NCBI GenBank assembly: GCA_942492115.1 | Contig: CALODL010000010.1 | Location: 248,001 to 312,000, forward strand | Direction of reading: 5' to 3' | Source: CALODL01 sp942492115 | GTDB taxonomy: Bacteria > Planctomycetota > Phycisphaerae > UBA1845 > CAIVHJ01 | Length of the DNA: 64,000 bases | In this document: positions 26,985 to 34,593 of the stretch, piece by piece | How the letters are laid out: the number at the start of each line of letters is the position of its first letter | Numbering within the stretch: position 1 is the stretch's first letter | Translations under genes and position numbers: made by a program | Notes under the pieces: generated by a model | What the model was told of the DNA's origin: nothing | The model's database searches: none | The model's input: the letters and a program-made list of their open reading frames with translations, nothing else

Positions 26985-29093
26985 TCACCCGTTCGTTGCA
27001 TCGGCGCCGGATGTCGGTGAACGCAATTCGTTGACCAGTCGCTGAGCGCCGTAGACTTTATCCAGCGCTTCGATGATCGCCGATACATGAACGCTGACCG
27101 ATCGGGCTTCGCGATCGGTGAACGCGATGTCCCATACCAGCGACTGGATATTGCCATCAAAAACAATACCGACGACGTTCCCGGATCTGTCGAATGCGGG
27201 ACTGCCGGAATTGCCACCGATGATGTCATTGGTCGATACGAAGTTGAACGGTGTATCGAGGTTCATGCGGCTCTTGTTCTTCATCCAGCTGTCGGGCAGT
27301 CTGAACGGATCGACGAAACCATGTGCCTTCGCGTGCTCGAATGCCCCGCTCATCCTGGTCATGGGCGGGATCCGCAGGTCATTTTCTTCATAGCCCTTCA
27401 CCGTTCCGTAGGACAGCCGTACGGTGTAGGTGGCATCCGGATAGACACTGTCGCCATGAAGATCGAACGCGGCCTGGGCAATGCGGGCATACGCGGCGGT
27501 CTCAACCGCGGCGAACTGCGTGTCGTACCGATCTCGCAGCGTGCGGGCCATGGGTTCAAGCGCCCGCGCGAAAACAATGAGCGGATCGCCACTGGCGGCC
27601 ACTGCAGAAGCGCCGCCAGCCCACAATTCGCGGCGGTACGATACGTCGGCGAGACGGGTGGTCTTGAGGACATCGGCTGCGCGCTGAGCAGGGCTCCGAC
27701 CAGCGAGCGCCGTTCGCACCACTGGATGGTCGCCGCCCAACAGGCGCGCCATACGGGTCAGACCGTCGGTCAGCAGCAGCCGCTCCAGGTTCGGATAGAC
27801 TGGGGCCTCGGAAAACAAGCGCCCCTCCAGACTGGGTAGCTGGGTGGTGCGGTATTCGGGCAGCCGCGCGGCATCGCCTTTGGCCAGCTCGCCTGAGCCG
27901 CGTACCAGCATCCGGGCCACCCCAGCCAGCGTGCCGAGTGATGACCGTCGGTTCTCCATCAGCCAATAGGCCGTGTAGTAACCCTCGAGATCGCCGATGG
28001 CCTGCTCGAGATCAGACCACGCCGATCCGTACCGCGTTTGTCGCGCGGGATCGGCTGCGACGAATTCGCGCAATGTTTTCTCAGCGGCACGTTTGCCGTC
28101 CATGATGGCCGGATCGAGTAGTCCGCCCAGAATCCCACCGAAGGCCTTGCGTCCATTCTGAGTGCCGAGCAGCGGCTCACGGCCGATGCGGCGGTTCTCG
28201 GCGCTACCCATGACGAACTGTCCGAGGGCGACCTCGCGCTGGTTGTATACGCTCAGCGTCAGCGGCAAATCGATATCACGCAGAAATTCGAGATGTCGAA
28301 CACTGTAACTCCTGCGCGTCCGCGCAGGATTCCCCGACATGAACACGAGATCGTTCTCAGCAAGTTGTCCATCACCGAAGGGCAGGAAATGGGGAGTTCT
28401 GGCAGGCCGGCCATCCTCGTAGGCTCGAAAGAAGGTGACGTCGAGGTTGTACCGCGGGTACCCGAAATTATCGACGTCCCCACCAAAGAAGCCGATCCCC
28501 GCTTCCGGGGCCATGGCCAAACGAACATCGTCATAGACCTTGTAGAGGTACAGGTGGTAGCGGGCTCCACGGTAGAGCGTGACCACCTCCGGCTGCAGAC
28601 CGCTGCGCGCTTCGGCGGCCGACTGTATTTCGCTGATGTGTTGCTCACGGACCCCTCGGGCCGCCTGCGGGTCGGTCGCAGCGGTGATGCCCGCGTTGAC
28701 CCGGTCAGTGACGTCCTCGATAGAAACCAGGCGGTAGAGCTTGAGATTGTGACATTTCAACTCATCGTCAACCGTCTGTGCGACATAGCCATCGGCCATC
28801 AAATCGCGATCTGCAGACGACAAGTCGGCGATGGCATCGGACGCAACGTGATGATTCGTCATGACCAGACCATTCGACGACACGAACGACGCCGATCCCC
28901 CCGTGCTGACGCGCAGCGATGCGTTCTGTATCCGTTCGATCCAGTCGTCCGAAGGCTTGAACCCATAGGTGCGCTCGAGATGCTCCACAGGCAAGTGGTT
29001 CAACGGCCACATGCCTTCGTCGGCACTGGCAACGCCACAACAGCACAACAAGGCAATGACGAGACAGCGACGTGTCGCACGGGTGGTTCGCAT
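26985..29093 (-). CDS. S46-family dipeptidyl-peptidase (DPP7-like)
   Basis: A 702-aa exported serine peptidase. ATG at 29093 starts a signal peptide ending near CGVASA (residue 24), followed by DEGMWPLNHLP, the family's N-terminal hallmark. Chymotrypsin-fold triad landmarks: VMTNHHVAS near residue 81 (His), an Asp around GFFGGDVDNFGYPR near 195, and GGNSGSPAF with Ser near 629. Eighteen residues after that Ser is Gly, as in DPP7 (preference for hydrophobic P1), rather than the Arg of acidic-specific DPP11; this assignment is inference. S46 enzymes cut dipeptides from peptide N-termini in the periplasm. The sulfotransferase gene follows directly. Confidence 0.95.
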   Translation of the reverse strand: MRTTRATRRCLVIALLCCCGVASADEGMWPLNHLPVEHLERTYGFKPSDDWIERIQNASLRVSTGGSASFVSSNGLVMTNHHVASDAIADLSSADRDLMADGYVAQTVDDELKCHNLKLYRLVSIEDVTDRVNAGITAATDPQAARGVREQHISEIQSAAEARSGLQPEVVTLYRGARYHLYLYKVYDDVRLAMAPEAGIGFFGGDVDNFGYPRYNLDVTFFRAYEDGRPARTPHFLPFGDGQLAENDLVFMSGNPARTRRSYSVRHLEFLRDIDLPLTLSVYNQREVALGQFVMGSAENRRIGREPLLGTQNGRKAFGGILGGLLDPAIMDGKRAAEKTLREFVAADPARQTRYGSAWSDLEQAIGDLEGYYTAYWLMENRRSSLGTLAGVARMLVRGSGELAKGDAARLPEYRTTQLPSLEGRLFSEAPVYPNLERLLLTDGLTRMARLLGGDHPVVRTALAGRSPAQRAADVLKTTRLADVSYRRELWAGGASAVAASGDPLIVFARALEPMARTLRDRYDTQFAAVETAAYARIAQAAFDLHGDSVYPDATYTVRLSYGTVKGYEENDLRIPPMTRMSGAFEHAKAHGFVDPFRLPDSWMKNKSRMNLDTPFNFVSTNDIIGGNSGSPAFDRSGNVVGIVFDGNIQSLVWDIAFTDREARSVSVHVSAIIEALDKVYGAQRLVNELRSPTSGADATNG

Positions 29094-29183
29094 GACGGCA
29101 TCCTCGTGTAAGCGGACTTGATCCCAATCCAGGAACGCGCCACGATATCGTGCCGTAGACGATTGAAAAAGGTCAACCGGGCG

Positions 29184-29210
29184 TGTTTTTGGCCACGGAC
29201 GCCAAAAACA
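29184..29210. promoter_or_regulatory. perfect inverted repeat between divergent genes
   Basis: TGTTTTTGGC (29184-29193) and GCCAAAAACA (29201-29210), perfect 10-bp arms with a 7-base spacer. It lies between the S46 and GH130 starts, where a shared operator would sit. No T tract follows, so a terminator is less likely. Confidence 0.5.
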
Positions 29211-29249
29211 GGTCCTGCGGCTCACTGCCGCTTATCAGGAGCACTCGTT

Positions 29250-30206
29250 ATGGCACACCCCGTGACACCGGAATTGTTCGAACGCCATCCGGACAACCCA
29301 CTGCTCAGCGCTGCGATGTGGCCTTATCCGGTCAACACGGTGTTCAATGCTGCAGCGGCGCGCATGCCCGCAACGGGCGAAACAGTCGTACTCTGCCGGG
29401 TCGAGGATCGTGAGAGCATTTCGCATCTGTGTGCGGCACGATCCGCAGACGGTGTCAGCAATTGGACGATCGATCCTTCGCCCACGCTGCCTGCCGCGCC
29501 GGAGACGCACCCCGAAGAGAAATGGGGCATCGAGGACCCACGGGCGGTGTGGATCGAGGAGCTCCAGCAGTTCGCCGTCACCTACACCTGCTACTCGACC
29601 CGAGGGCCCGGCGTGTCATTGGCCCTCACGCCGGACTTCCGCAGCTTCGAACGCATCGGCAACATCCTTCCTCCCGAGAACAAGGATGCTGCCCTGCTGC
29701 CCCGCAAGATCGACGGACGCTTCGCCATCGTCCACCGCCCGGTACCGTACTCCGTCTCAGGGGCCAACGTGTGGATGTCGTTCTCGCCGGACTTGCGTCA
29801 CTGGGGCGACCACCGACCAATCCTGGAGGCCCGTGGTGGCCCCTATTGGGACGGCGGCAAGATCGGCATGTCGCCACCGCTGATCGATACACCGGCCGGC
29901 TGGCTCATGATCTACCATGGTGCGCGCGGAACGGTGTCGAGCACGAACTACTACTGCGGATTGGCACTGTTCGACCGCGACGATCCCACCCGCCTGCGCA
30001 AACGTGCACGCCCATGGTTCCTCGGACCTGTCGCAGCGTACGAACGCAGTGGTGACGTCGACAATGTCGTCTTCCCGTGTGGATGGACGATCGCCTCGGA
30101 CGGGGACACCCTCAACCTGTACTACGGTGCAGCTGACACGTCGATAGGATTGGCCCGCTCGAGCATTACGCGCATGCTGAAATGGCTGGATGACAACACA
30201 ACCTGA
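29250..30206 (+). CDS. GH130-family glycoside phosphorylase/hydrolase
   Basis: A 318-aa five-bladed beta-propeller enzyme. ATG at 29250 follows CAGGAG. Landmarks: an N-terminal NTVFNAAAAR, EKWGIEDPRAVW near residue 95 (the Asp is the catalytic acid of GH130), DAALLP near 150, GPYWDGGKIGMSPPLI, LMIYHGAR near 225, VDNVVFPCGW near 275 and LYYGAADTSIGLA near 298. GH130 enzymes act on beta-mannosides, mostly by phosphorolysis. No sugar transporter or mannan gene is nearby, so the substrate is open. Confidence 0.92.
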   Translation: MAHPVTPELFERHPDNPLLSAAMWPYPVNTVFNAAAARMPATGETVVLCRVEDRESISHLCAARSADGVSNWTIDPSPTLPAAPETHPEEKWGIEDPRAVWIEELQQFAVTYTCYSTRGPGVSLALTPDFRSFERIGNILPPENKDAALLPRKIDGRFAIVHRPVPYSVSGANVWMSFSPDLRHWGDHRPILEARGGPYWDGGKIGMSPPLIDTPAGWLMIYHGARGTVSSTNYYCGLALFDRDDPTRLRKRARPWFLGPVAAYERSGDVDNVVFPCGWTIASDGDTLNLYYGAADTSIGLARSSITRMLKWLDDNTT

Positions 30207-30301
30207 ATTGTACCGCATGATCCGTGTATACCTGGTCTCCGAGCGCTGAAGACAAGACGGCACTCGCCGACCAGCTGGAGCTCCGGTTCGTTGGGCGCTT
30301 A

Positions 30302-30460
30302 GTGCCCCATTTCACAATTCTTTGTAGGGTTTTCCGGACGCTTGCCGCCCTGGACTGTGTTGCTCGTCGTCAACGATGTCAGGCATCGCCTCCTCCTCGC
30401 GCCTTGCCCAACACGACAATCGCCGCGGAAAACCCTACACCCAATTATGAAAGGGAGCAC
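30302..30460. mobile_element. 159-bp MITE-like element with 35-bp terminal inverted repeats
   Basis: Left end 30302-30336 and right end 30426-30460 are imperfect inverted repeats: 29 of 35 positions match, including GTAGGGTTTTCCG without change. TTA flanks both ends (30299-30301 and 30461-30463), as expected for a 3-bp target duplication. The centre (about 90 bases) has no gene. Alternatively this is one large hairpin acting as a 3' terminator for the two convergent genes. Confidence 0.6.
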
Positions 30461-30949
30461 TTAGAGGTGGATTTGAAGGACGTCTTTGATGTGCACGCCA
30501 AACTGTTCTTCGTCAGGGAAGAACTTTGATTGCTTGGGCACGAGGCCCATGACCATCGAGGTGAAACAGACAGCGTCGCCTATCGCTCGCAGGAAGTTGG
30601 GATCCTCCGACTTCTTGTTGACGAACGCAGCTGCGCCGAGCTTGTAGAAATCCATCGCGTTGGCCGAGTCCTGCTCAGAATTGACGATGATCGAAACACC
30701 ATGGGCCGCCACAGCCTCGTGGATGGCCTTGATCGCGTCGGAGCCCCGCGTGTCGGCAAGTGGATCGGCCAGGGTGATGATATCGGGCAGGGTCTTACGC
30801 CGATCGGACAGCGTGCCGGCGATGTAGAACAGTGCCTGCACGACGGACAAGGCGTAGGTGATCTTGGCCCCGAACTTGAGCTCGCGAACACCTCGTGCGG
30901 TCAAACCCGCACGGGTGATATTGCTATCGACAACCATGACGCGTATCAC
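30461..30949 (-). CDS. CheY-like receiver-domain protein, possibly pseudo-receiver
   Basis: A 162-aa protein. GTG at 30949 follows GGGGGGAG, and the N-terminus IRVMVVDSNITRAGL has the first strand and acidic pocket of receiver domains. The third strand reads PDIITLADPLADTRGSDAIKAI, the fourth VSIIVNSEQDSANAM, and GAAAFVNKKSED carries the conserved Lys. The usual single phospho-Asp after strand three is displaced, so phosphorylation is uncertain. There is no output domain apart from about 35 C-terminal residues. Its TAA stop is the TTA flanking the MITE-like element. An upstream in-frame reading to 31195 has no receiver character. Confidence 0.7.
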   Translation of the reverse strand: MIRVMVVDSNITRAGLTARGVRELKFGAKITYALSVVQALFYIAGTLSDRRKTLPDIITLADPLADTRGSDAIKAIHEAVAAHGVSIIVNSEQDSANAMDFYKLGAAAFVNKKSEDPNFLRAIGDAVCFTSMVMGLVPKQSKFFPDEEQFGVHIKDVLQIHL

Positions 30950-31142
30950 GTCGGCTCCCCCCTGAGAGTAATCTGAGTTCTGCTCGATTGTAGGCCACTT
31001 GTCTCGAACCTGTCCGTCCCGCGCTGTTATCGGAGCCTTGTTTCGAGGGTCGTTGGTAATTGAGAGAAAGTGTTGCGCATGTGCGGACCCGCCCCGTCTT
31101 GGATGTTGAGAAACCAGCGGTTCAACGAGTGAGAATGTGTTA

Positions 31143-32267
31143 ATGACTGAGCCGGCCAGCGCGGAGGCAGTGAAGTACCTCGGGATGCACCTCATCGACG
31201 GGCTGGGGGCGCTGGGGTGCGCACGGCTGATCGATCACTTCGGGGATGTCGACCGTATCCGTGGCGCGCCCGTTTCCGAACTTCGCGGATGTGGCATCAA
31301 GGCAGGCAGTGCAGCCGCACTTGGTGTTGATAACAGCGCGGTGGTCGCGGCTGAACTACGGCGCGTCGAAAAAATGAATGCCCGGGTGCTCTGCCGCATC
31401 GACCCAGATTATCCGGCATTGCTCAAAACCATCGCCGACCCTCCGGTATGCCTGTATGTGCAAGGTCAGCTCGATGCCGCCGCCCCCACCCTGGCAATCG
31501 TCGGTTCGCGCAAACCGACATCCTATGGCCTGGAGCAGGCCTACCGCCTGGGGATGGAGGCGGCGCGCACCGGGCTGGTCGTGGCCTCGGGCCTGGCGCG
31601 CGGCATCGACTGCCGTGCACACCAGGCCACCATCGTCGAACACGGTCGCGCCGTGGCCGTGCTCGGTTGTGGCTTAGCGGAACTCGCCGCCCACCCCAAT
31701 CGCCGTCTGGCCCAACAGATCATCGACTGTGGTGGGGCGATCATCACTGAACTGGCGGTCGAACAAACCGCCAACAAGGGCACCTTTCCGGCGCGCAATC
31801 GCATCATCGCCGGGATGGCGGCGGGCACCATTGTGGTCGAGGCGGCTGTGCGCAGTGGAGCTTTGATTACCGCGCGGTTGGCGGCCGAATACGATCGCGA
31901 AGTCTTCGCCGTACCTGGTCTGGCCGACAATCCTGTCGCGGCAGGTACGCTGCAGCTCATTCAACGCGGTGAGGCCAAACTCATTACACGCCTCGAACAT
32001 GTGCTGGAGGAACTCGGTCCCACCCTACCCGCAATACGGTCCCGGTTCGAGCAACGGGCCGAACGGATCGCGGCCCGCACGCTGCCCGCGATGAGCGCGG
32101 ACGAAAGAGCAATCTTCGACGTGCTCGACCGCTGCGGTGTCGACCTCGAGCGCATCTGTGAGCACACCGCCCTACCCCCTGCACGAATCTCCAGCTGCCT
32201 GGTGACCCTGCAGCTGAAGGGGGCCGTGGAACAACTGCCGGGCAACCGCTTTGCCGCCCTCGTGTAA
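31143..32267 (+). CDS. dprA: DNA-processing protein DprA
   Basis: A 374-aa DprA that loads RecA onto incoming single strands during natural transformation. An N-terminal HhH/SAM-like part (GLGALGCARLIDHFG) precedes the Rossmann-like core. There are AIVGSRKPTSYG near residue 118, VASGLARGIDCRAH near 143, TFPARNRIIAG near 215, and VVEAAVRSGALITARLAAEYDREVFAVPG near 230. A C-terminal winged-helix (about residues 305-370) follows. ATG at 31143 is chosen over GTG at 31137; neither has a strong ribosome binding site. No com genes are visible. Confidence 0.95.
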   Translation: MTEPASAEAVKYLGMHLIDGLGALGCARLIDHFGDVDRIRGAPVSELRGCGIKAGSAAALGVDNSAVVAAELRRVEKMNARVLCRIDPDYPALLKTIADPPVCLYVQGQLDAAAPTLAIVGSRKPTSYGLEQAYRLGMEAARTGLVVASGLARGIDCRAHQATIVEHGRAVAVLGCGLAELAAHPNRRLAQQIIDCGGAIITELAVEQTANKGTFPARNRIIAGMAAGTIVVEAAVRSGALITARLAAEYDREVFAVPGLADNPVAAGTLQLIQRGEAKLITRLEHVLEELGPTLPAIRSRFEQRAERIAARTLPAMSADERAIFDVLDRCGVDLERICEHTALPPARISSCLVTLQLKGAVEQLPGNRFAALV

Positions 32268-32402
32268 CCCCTCCGCGAGGGTTATCAACCCTGTCGGAGA
32301 AGAATCGAGCTGCACGAGAACAACTGCCCGCACATAATTCAACATGATGCCGATAATGCAATCGGGCGGACACCAGATGTCCGCAGCGCAGCCGGAGTCA
32401 TT

Positions 32403-33050
32403 ATGGAACCGCATCCTGCCTCGACATCCGAACGCCACGCCATGGTCCAAGCCCAGCTGCGCAGCCGGGGCATCACGGATGAGCGGGTCCTCGCAGCAAT
32501 CAACGCTGTACCGCGCGAAGCTTTTGTGCCTTCCCCGCTCAGGGAGCATGCCTATGCTGATCGCGCCCTGGCCATCGGTGCGGGCCAGACGATCAGCCAA
32601 CCATACATCGTCGCATACATGAGCGAACAACTCCGGCTGCTGCCCACGCACCGCGTTCTCGAAATCGGCACCGGTTCTGGCTACCAGGCGGCCATTCTTG
32701 CACAGTTGTGTGCCGAGGTGCGAACCATCGAAGCTGTTCATGAATTGGCCACTCGGGCCCGGGCGCGTTTGCGTTCCATGACGAACATCCATTGCACTGT
32801 TGGTGATGGCACGCAAGGCTGGCCTGACGCAGCCCCGTTCGATCGCATCATGATCACGGCCGGCACACCAACTATTCCACAACCGCTGGTCGATCAGCTC
32901 GCCACGGGTGGCCGGATGATCCTGCCGCTCGGCAACCTCGAACAACAGCGGCTGATCCTCGTGGACAAGCGGCCCGATCGCATTATTGAAATCCCCTTGA
33001 TCGGGTGCCGATTCGTAAAGTTGATCGGAACGTTCGGTTGGCCCTCTTGA
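32403..33050 (+). CDS. pcm: protein-L-isoaspartate O-methyltransferase
   Basis: A 215-aa SAM-dependent repair enzyme. PREAFVPSPLREHAYADRAL and the following GQTISQPYIVAYM are Pcm signatures. VLEIGTGSGYQAAILAQL near residue 85 is SAM motif I, and FDRIMITAGTP near 145 the post-I motif. It methylates isoaspartyl residues in damaged proteins. ATG follows CGGAG. It lies 135 bp after dprA and ends 20 bp before a convergent gene. Confidence 0.95.
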   Translation: MEPHPASTSERHAMVQAQLRSRGITDERVLAAINAVPREAFVPSPLREHAYADRALAIGAGQTISQPYIVAYMSEQLRLLPTHRVLEIGTGSGYQAAILAQLCAEVRTIEAVHELATRARARLRSMTNIHCTVGDGTQGWPDAAPFDRIMITAGTPTIPQPLVDQLATGGRMILPLGNLEQQRLILVDKRPDRIIEIPLIGCRFVKLIGTFGWPS

Positions 33051-33070
33051 GCCCAGCCGTTCAACGGGTC

Positions 33071-33526
33071 TCAGAATGCGGGGTTGACCAACCGGGCCCT
33101 CAAGGACAGATCGGCCTGCATCGGACGCTCACACTGGATGCAGCGAATCTCTCCGTCAACATCCTGCCACGCTCCTCCGGGAACACGCACCTTGCGAATT
33201 CTTGGCGGGGTTCCGTCAGCATAGCGCAGTTGCAGCACATAGCCACCATCTCGCGAACACTGATAGGTCCACACCGGCCATGACCGTTCTTCGCAACCCT
33301 CGATGGGGCACAGCAACGAGCGCGGACCCGCTGGGGCTTCGTGCATGTGACCTGCGCCGCACAAGTACGGCGCCTGGACTTGATGCAGGAGCCGCTGGCC
33401 GATGACCAGCGGATGGTCGAACGACCACAGCAGCCACGCAACCCAGATCAGCGCGGCGGCCGCCACGACCACGGCGATACTGAGGTGCGGTTTGCGATCA
33501 TGATCTTTGATCTTGATTCGGACCAT
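33071..33526 (-). CDS. membrane-anchored protein with Cys pairs, unknown function
   Basis: A 151-aa protein. A basic N-terminus (MVRIKIKDHDRKPH) leads into one membrane span at about residues 15-35. The soluble part has six Cys (YLCGAG, LLCPIEGCEE, QCSRDGG, RCIQCERP), the first and last groups looking like a split zinc-binding site. It begins 21 bp after the stop of the prepilin-like gene, probably as its operon partner. I recognise no family. Confidence 0.65.
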   Translation of the reverse strand: MVRIKIKDHDRKPHLSIAVVVAAAALIWVAWLLWSFDHPLVIGQRLLHQVQAPYLCGAGHMHEAPAGPRSLLCPIEGCEERSWPVWTYQCSRDGGYVLQLRYADGTPPRIRKVRVPGGAWQDVDGEIRCIQCERPMQADLSLRARLVNPAF

Positions 33527-33547
33527 GGCAGATCGTCAGTCCGTGGC

Positions 33548-34423
33548 CTACGGCCCGGGCAACATGGCTGCAGTATCCGGTGCGTAGTATGGTCCGGTCC
33601 AGAAGAACAGCCCTTTTGAAGAAAAATCGTAATGCGCTGCTTTGAACACGTTGCAGAACGTGCAGTTCTCGGTCGCGCAATCGTCGTAGTAGGGTTCGGG
33701 CGGCCGGCCGGCGAGACGTCCGGTAGGCTGCGTGTATTCTTTGCTGCCCATCATGGTCATGAGATTGATCGACCTTCGATGGCGCCCGGTCAACCAGTTG
33801 CGCGGCGGCTGCGCGACACCCAGCCGGAAATCATCATCGGCCGGCAGCCGTCCCGCGTCACGTGCCAGCTCGAGAACCTGCCGCCTGGTGCTGCCCTGCG
33901 AGGGTAAGTCGCTGATCGGATAATCCGGACCACGGTCAGCAAGGAGAATGGTCTTGTGTGTATCCACCGGAACACGCCGAAGCCCCGGATCATCGCTGGG
34001 CGCAACGCCATACTCGCGCCAGGTCAACTCGTTCAAGCCGTAGCTCGGTGCATAAGCCACCGCCCTGCGGAAAGACTCGGTGGTATGATCAGCCGGGAGT
34101 GGCGCATTGATGTCACTCGGACAGATGAAACGATCAGGCTCTCCGATATAGGCATCCTCGAGAAGCAAGTCGATCCACACGTTCTCGTCCTTGATCAGAC
34201 CGGCTTGAGTCACCACCTGACGCTCGGGCCACCACTGGTCGTTGGCCGAGACGTACATGGCCAAAGCGCGATGGATCAGGCTGAGATTGAACTGGCAGTG
34301 GGTCGAACGGGCTCGCGCGATCTGGTTGCGGAGCGCGGGAACCACCAGTCCGATGGCCGCAAGCATCACGAGAACGGTGATGGTGAACTGGATGAGAGTG
34401 AAAGCCCTGCAGCGCTGTCCCAT
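33548..34423 (-). CDS. type II secretion prepilin-like protein
   Basis: A 291-aa protein with a class III leader. ATG at 34423 gives MGQRCRA, cleavage before FTLIQF, and a hydrophobic helix (about residues 8-30). The C-terminal part has no typical pilin domain I can name but contains Cys pairs (DDCATENCTFC) and resembles planctomycete 'H-X9-DG'-type pseudopilins in its beginning. Two odd points: Ala at -1 instead of Gly (common in planctomycete prepilins), and Gln at +5, where nearly all prepilins have Glu. It pairs with the 33071 gene. Confidence 0.75.
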   Translation of the reverse strand: MGQRCRAFTLIQFTITVLVMLAAIGLVVPALRNQIARARSTHCQFNLSLIHRALAMYVSANDQWWPERQVVTQAGLIKDENVWIDLLLEDAYIGEPDRFICPSDINAPLPADHTTESFRRAVAYAPSYGLNELTWREYGVAPSDDPGLRRVPVDTHKTILLADRGPDYPISDLPSQGSTRRQVLELARDAGRLPADDDFRLGVAQPPRNWLTGRHRRSINLMTMMGSKEYTQPTGRLAGRPPEPYYDDCATENCTFCNVFKAAHYDFSSKGLFFWTGPYYAPDTAAMLPGP

Positions 34424-34593
34424 AGCGGGAATTTTACCCCAGATGGACCCGCGTATCAGCGGGCGTCCGGCCATTGTGAGAAACCGCCACGGAATGCGGT
34501 GCCATATCGCTCAAGTCCTTCGCAGAGTTGCCCTGAGTAACCTCTCGCAGGTATAGTTGGTGAACTTCGACGAGAGGATTAGAGAAGAATAAC

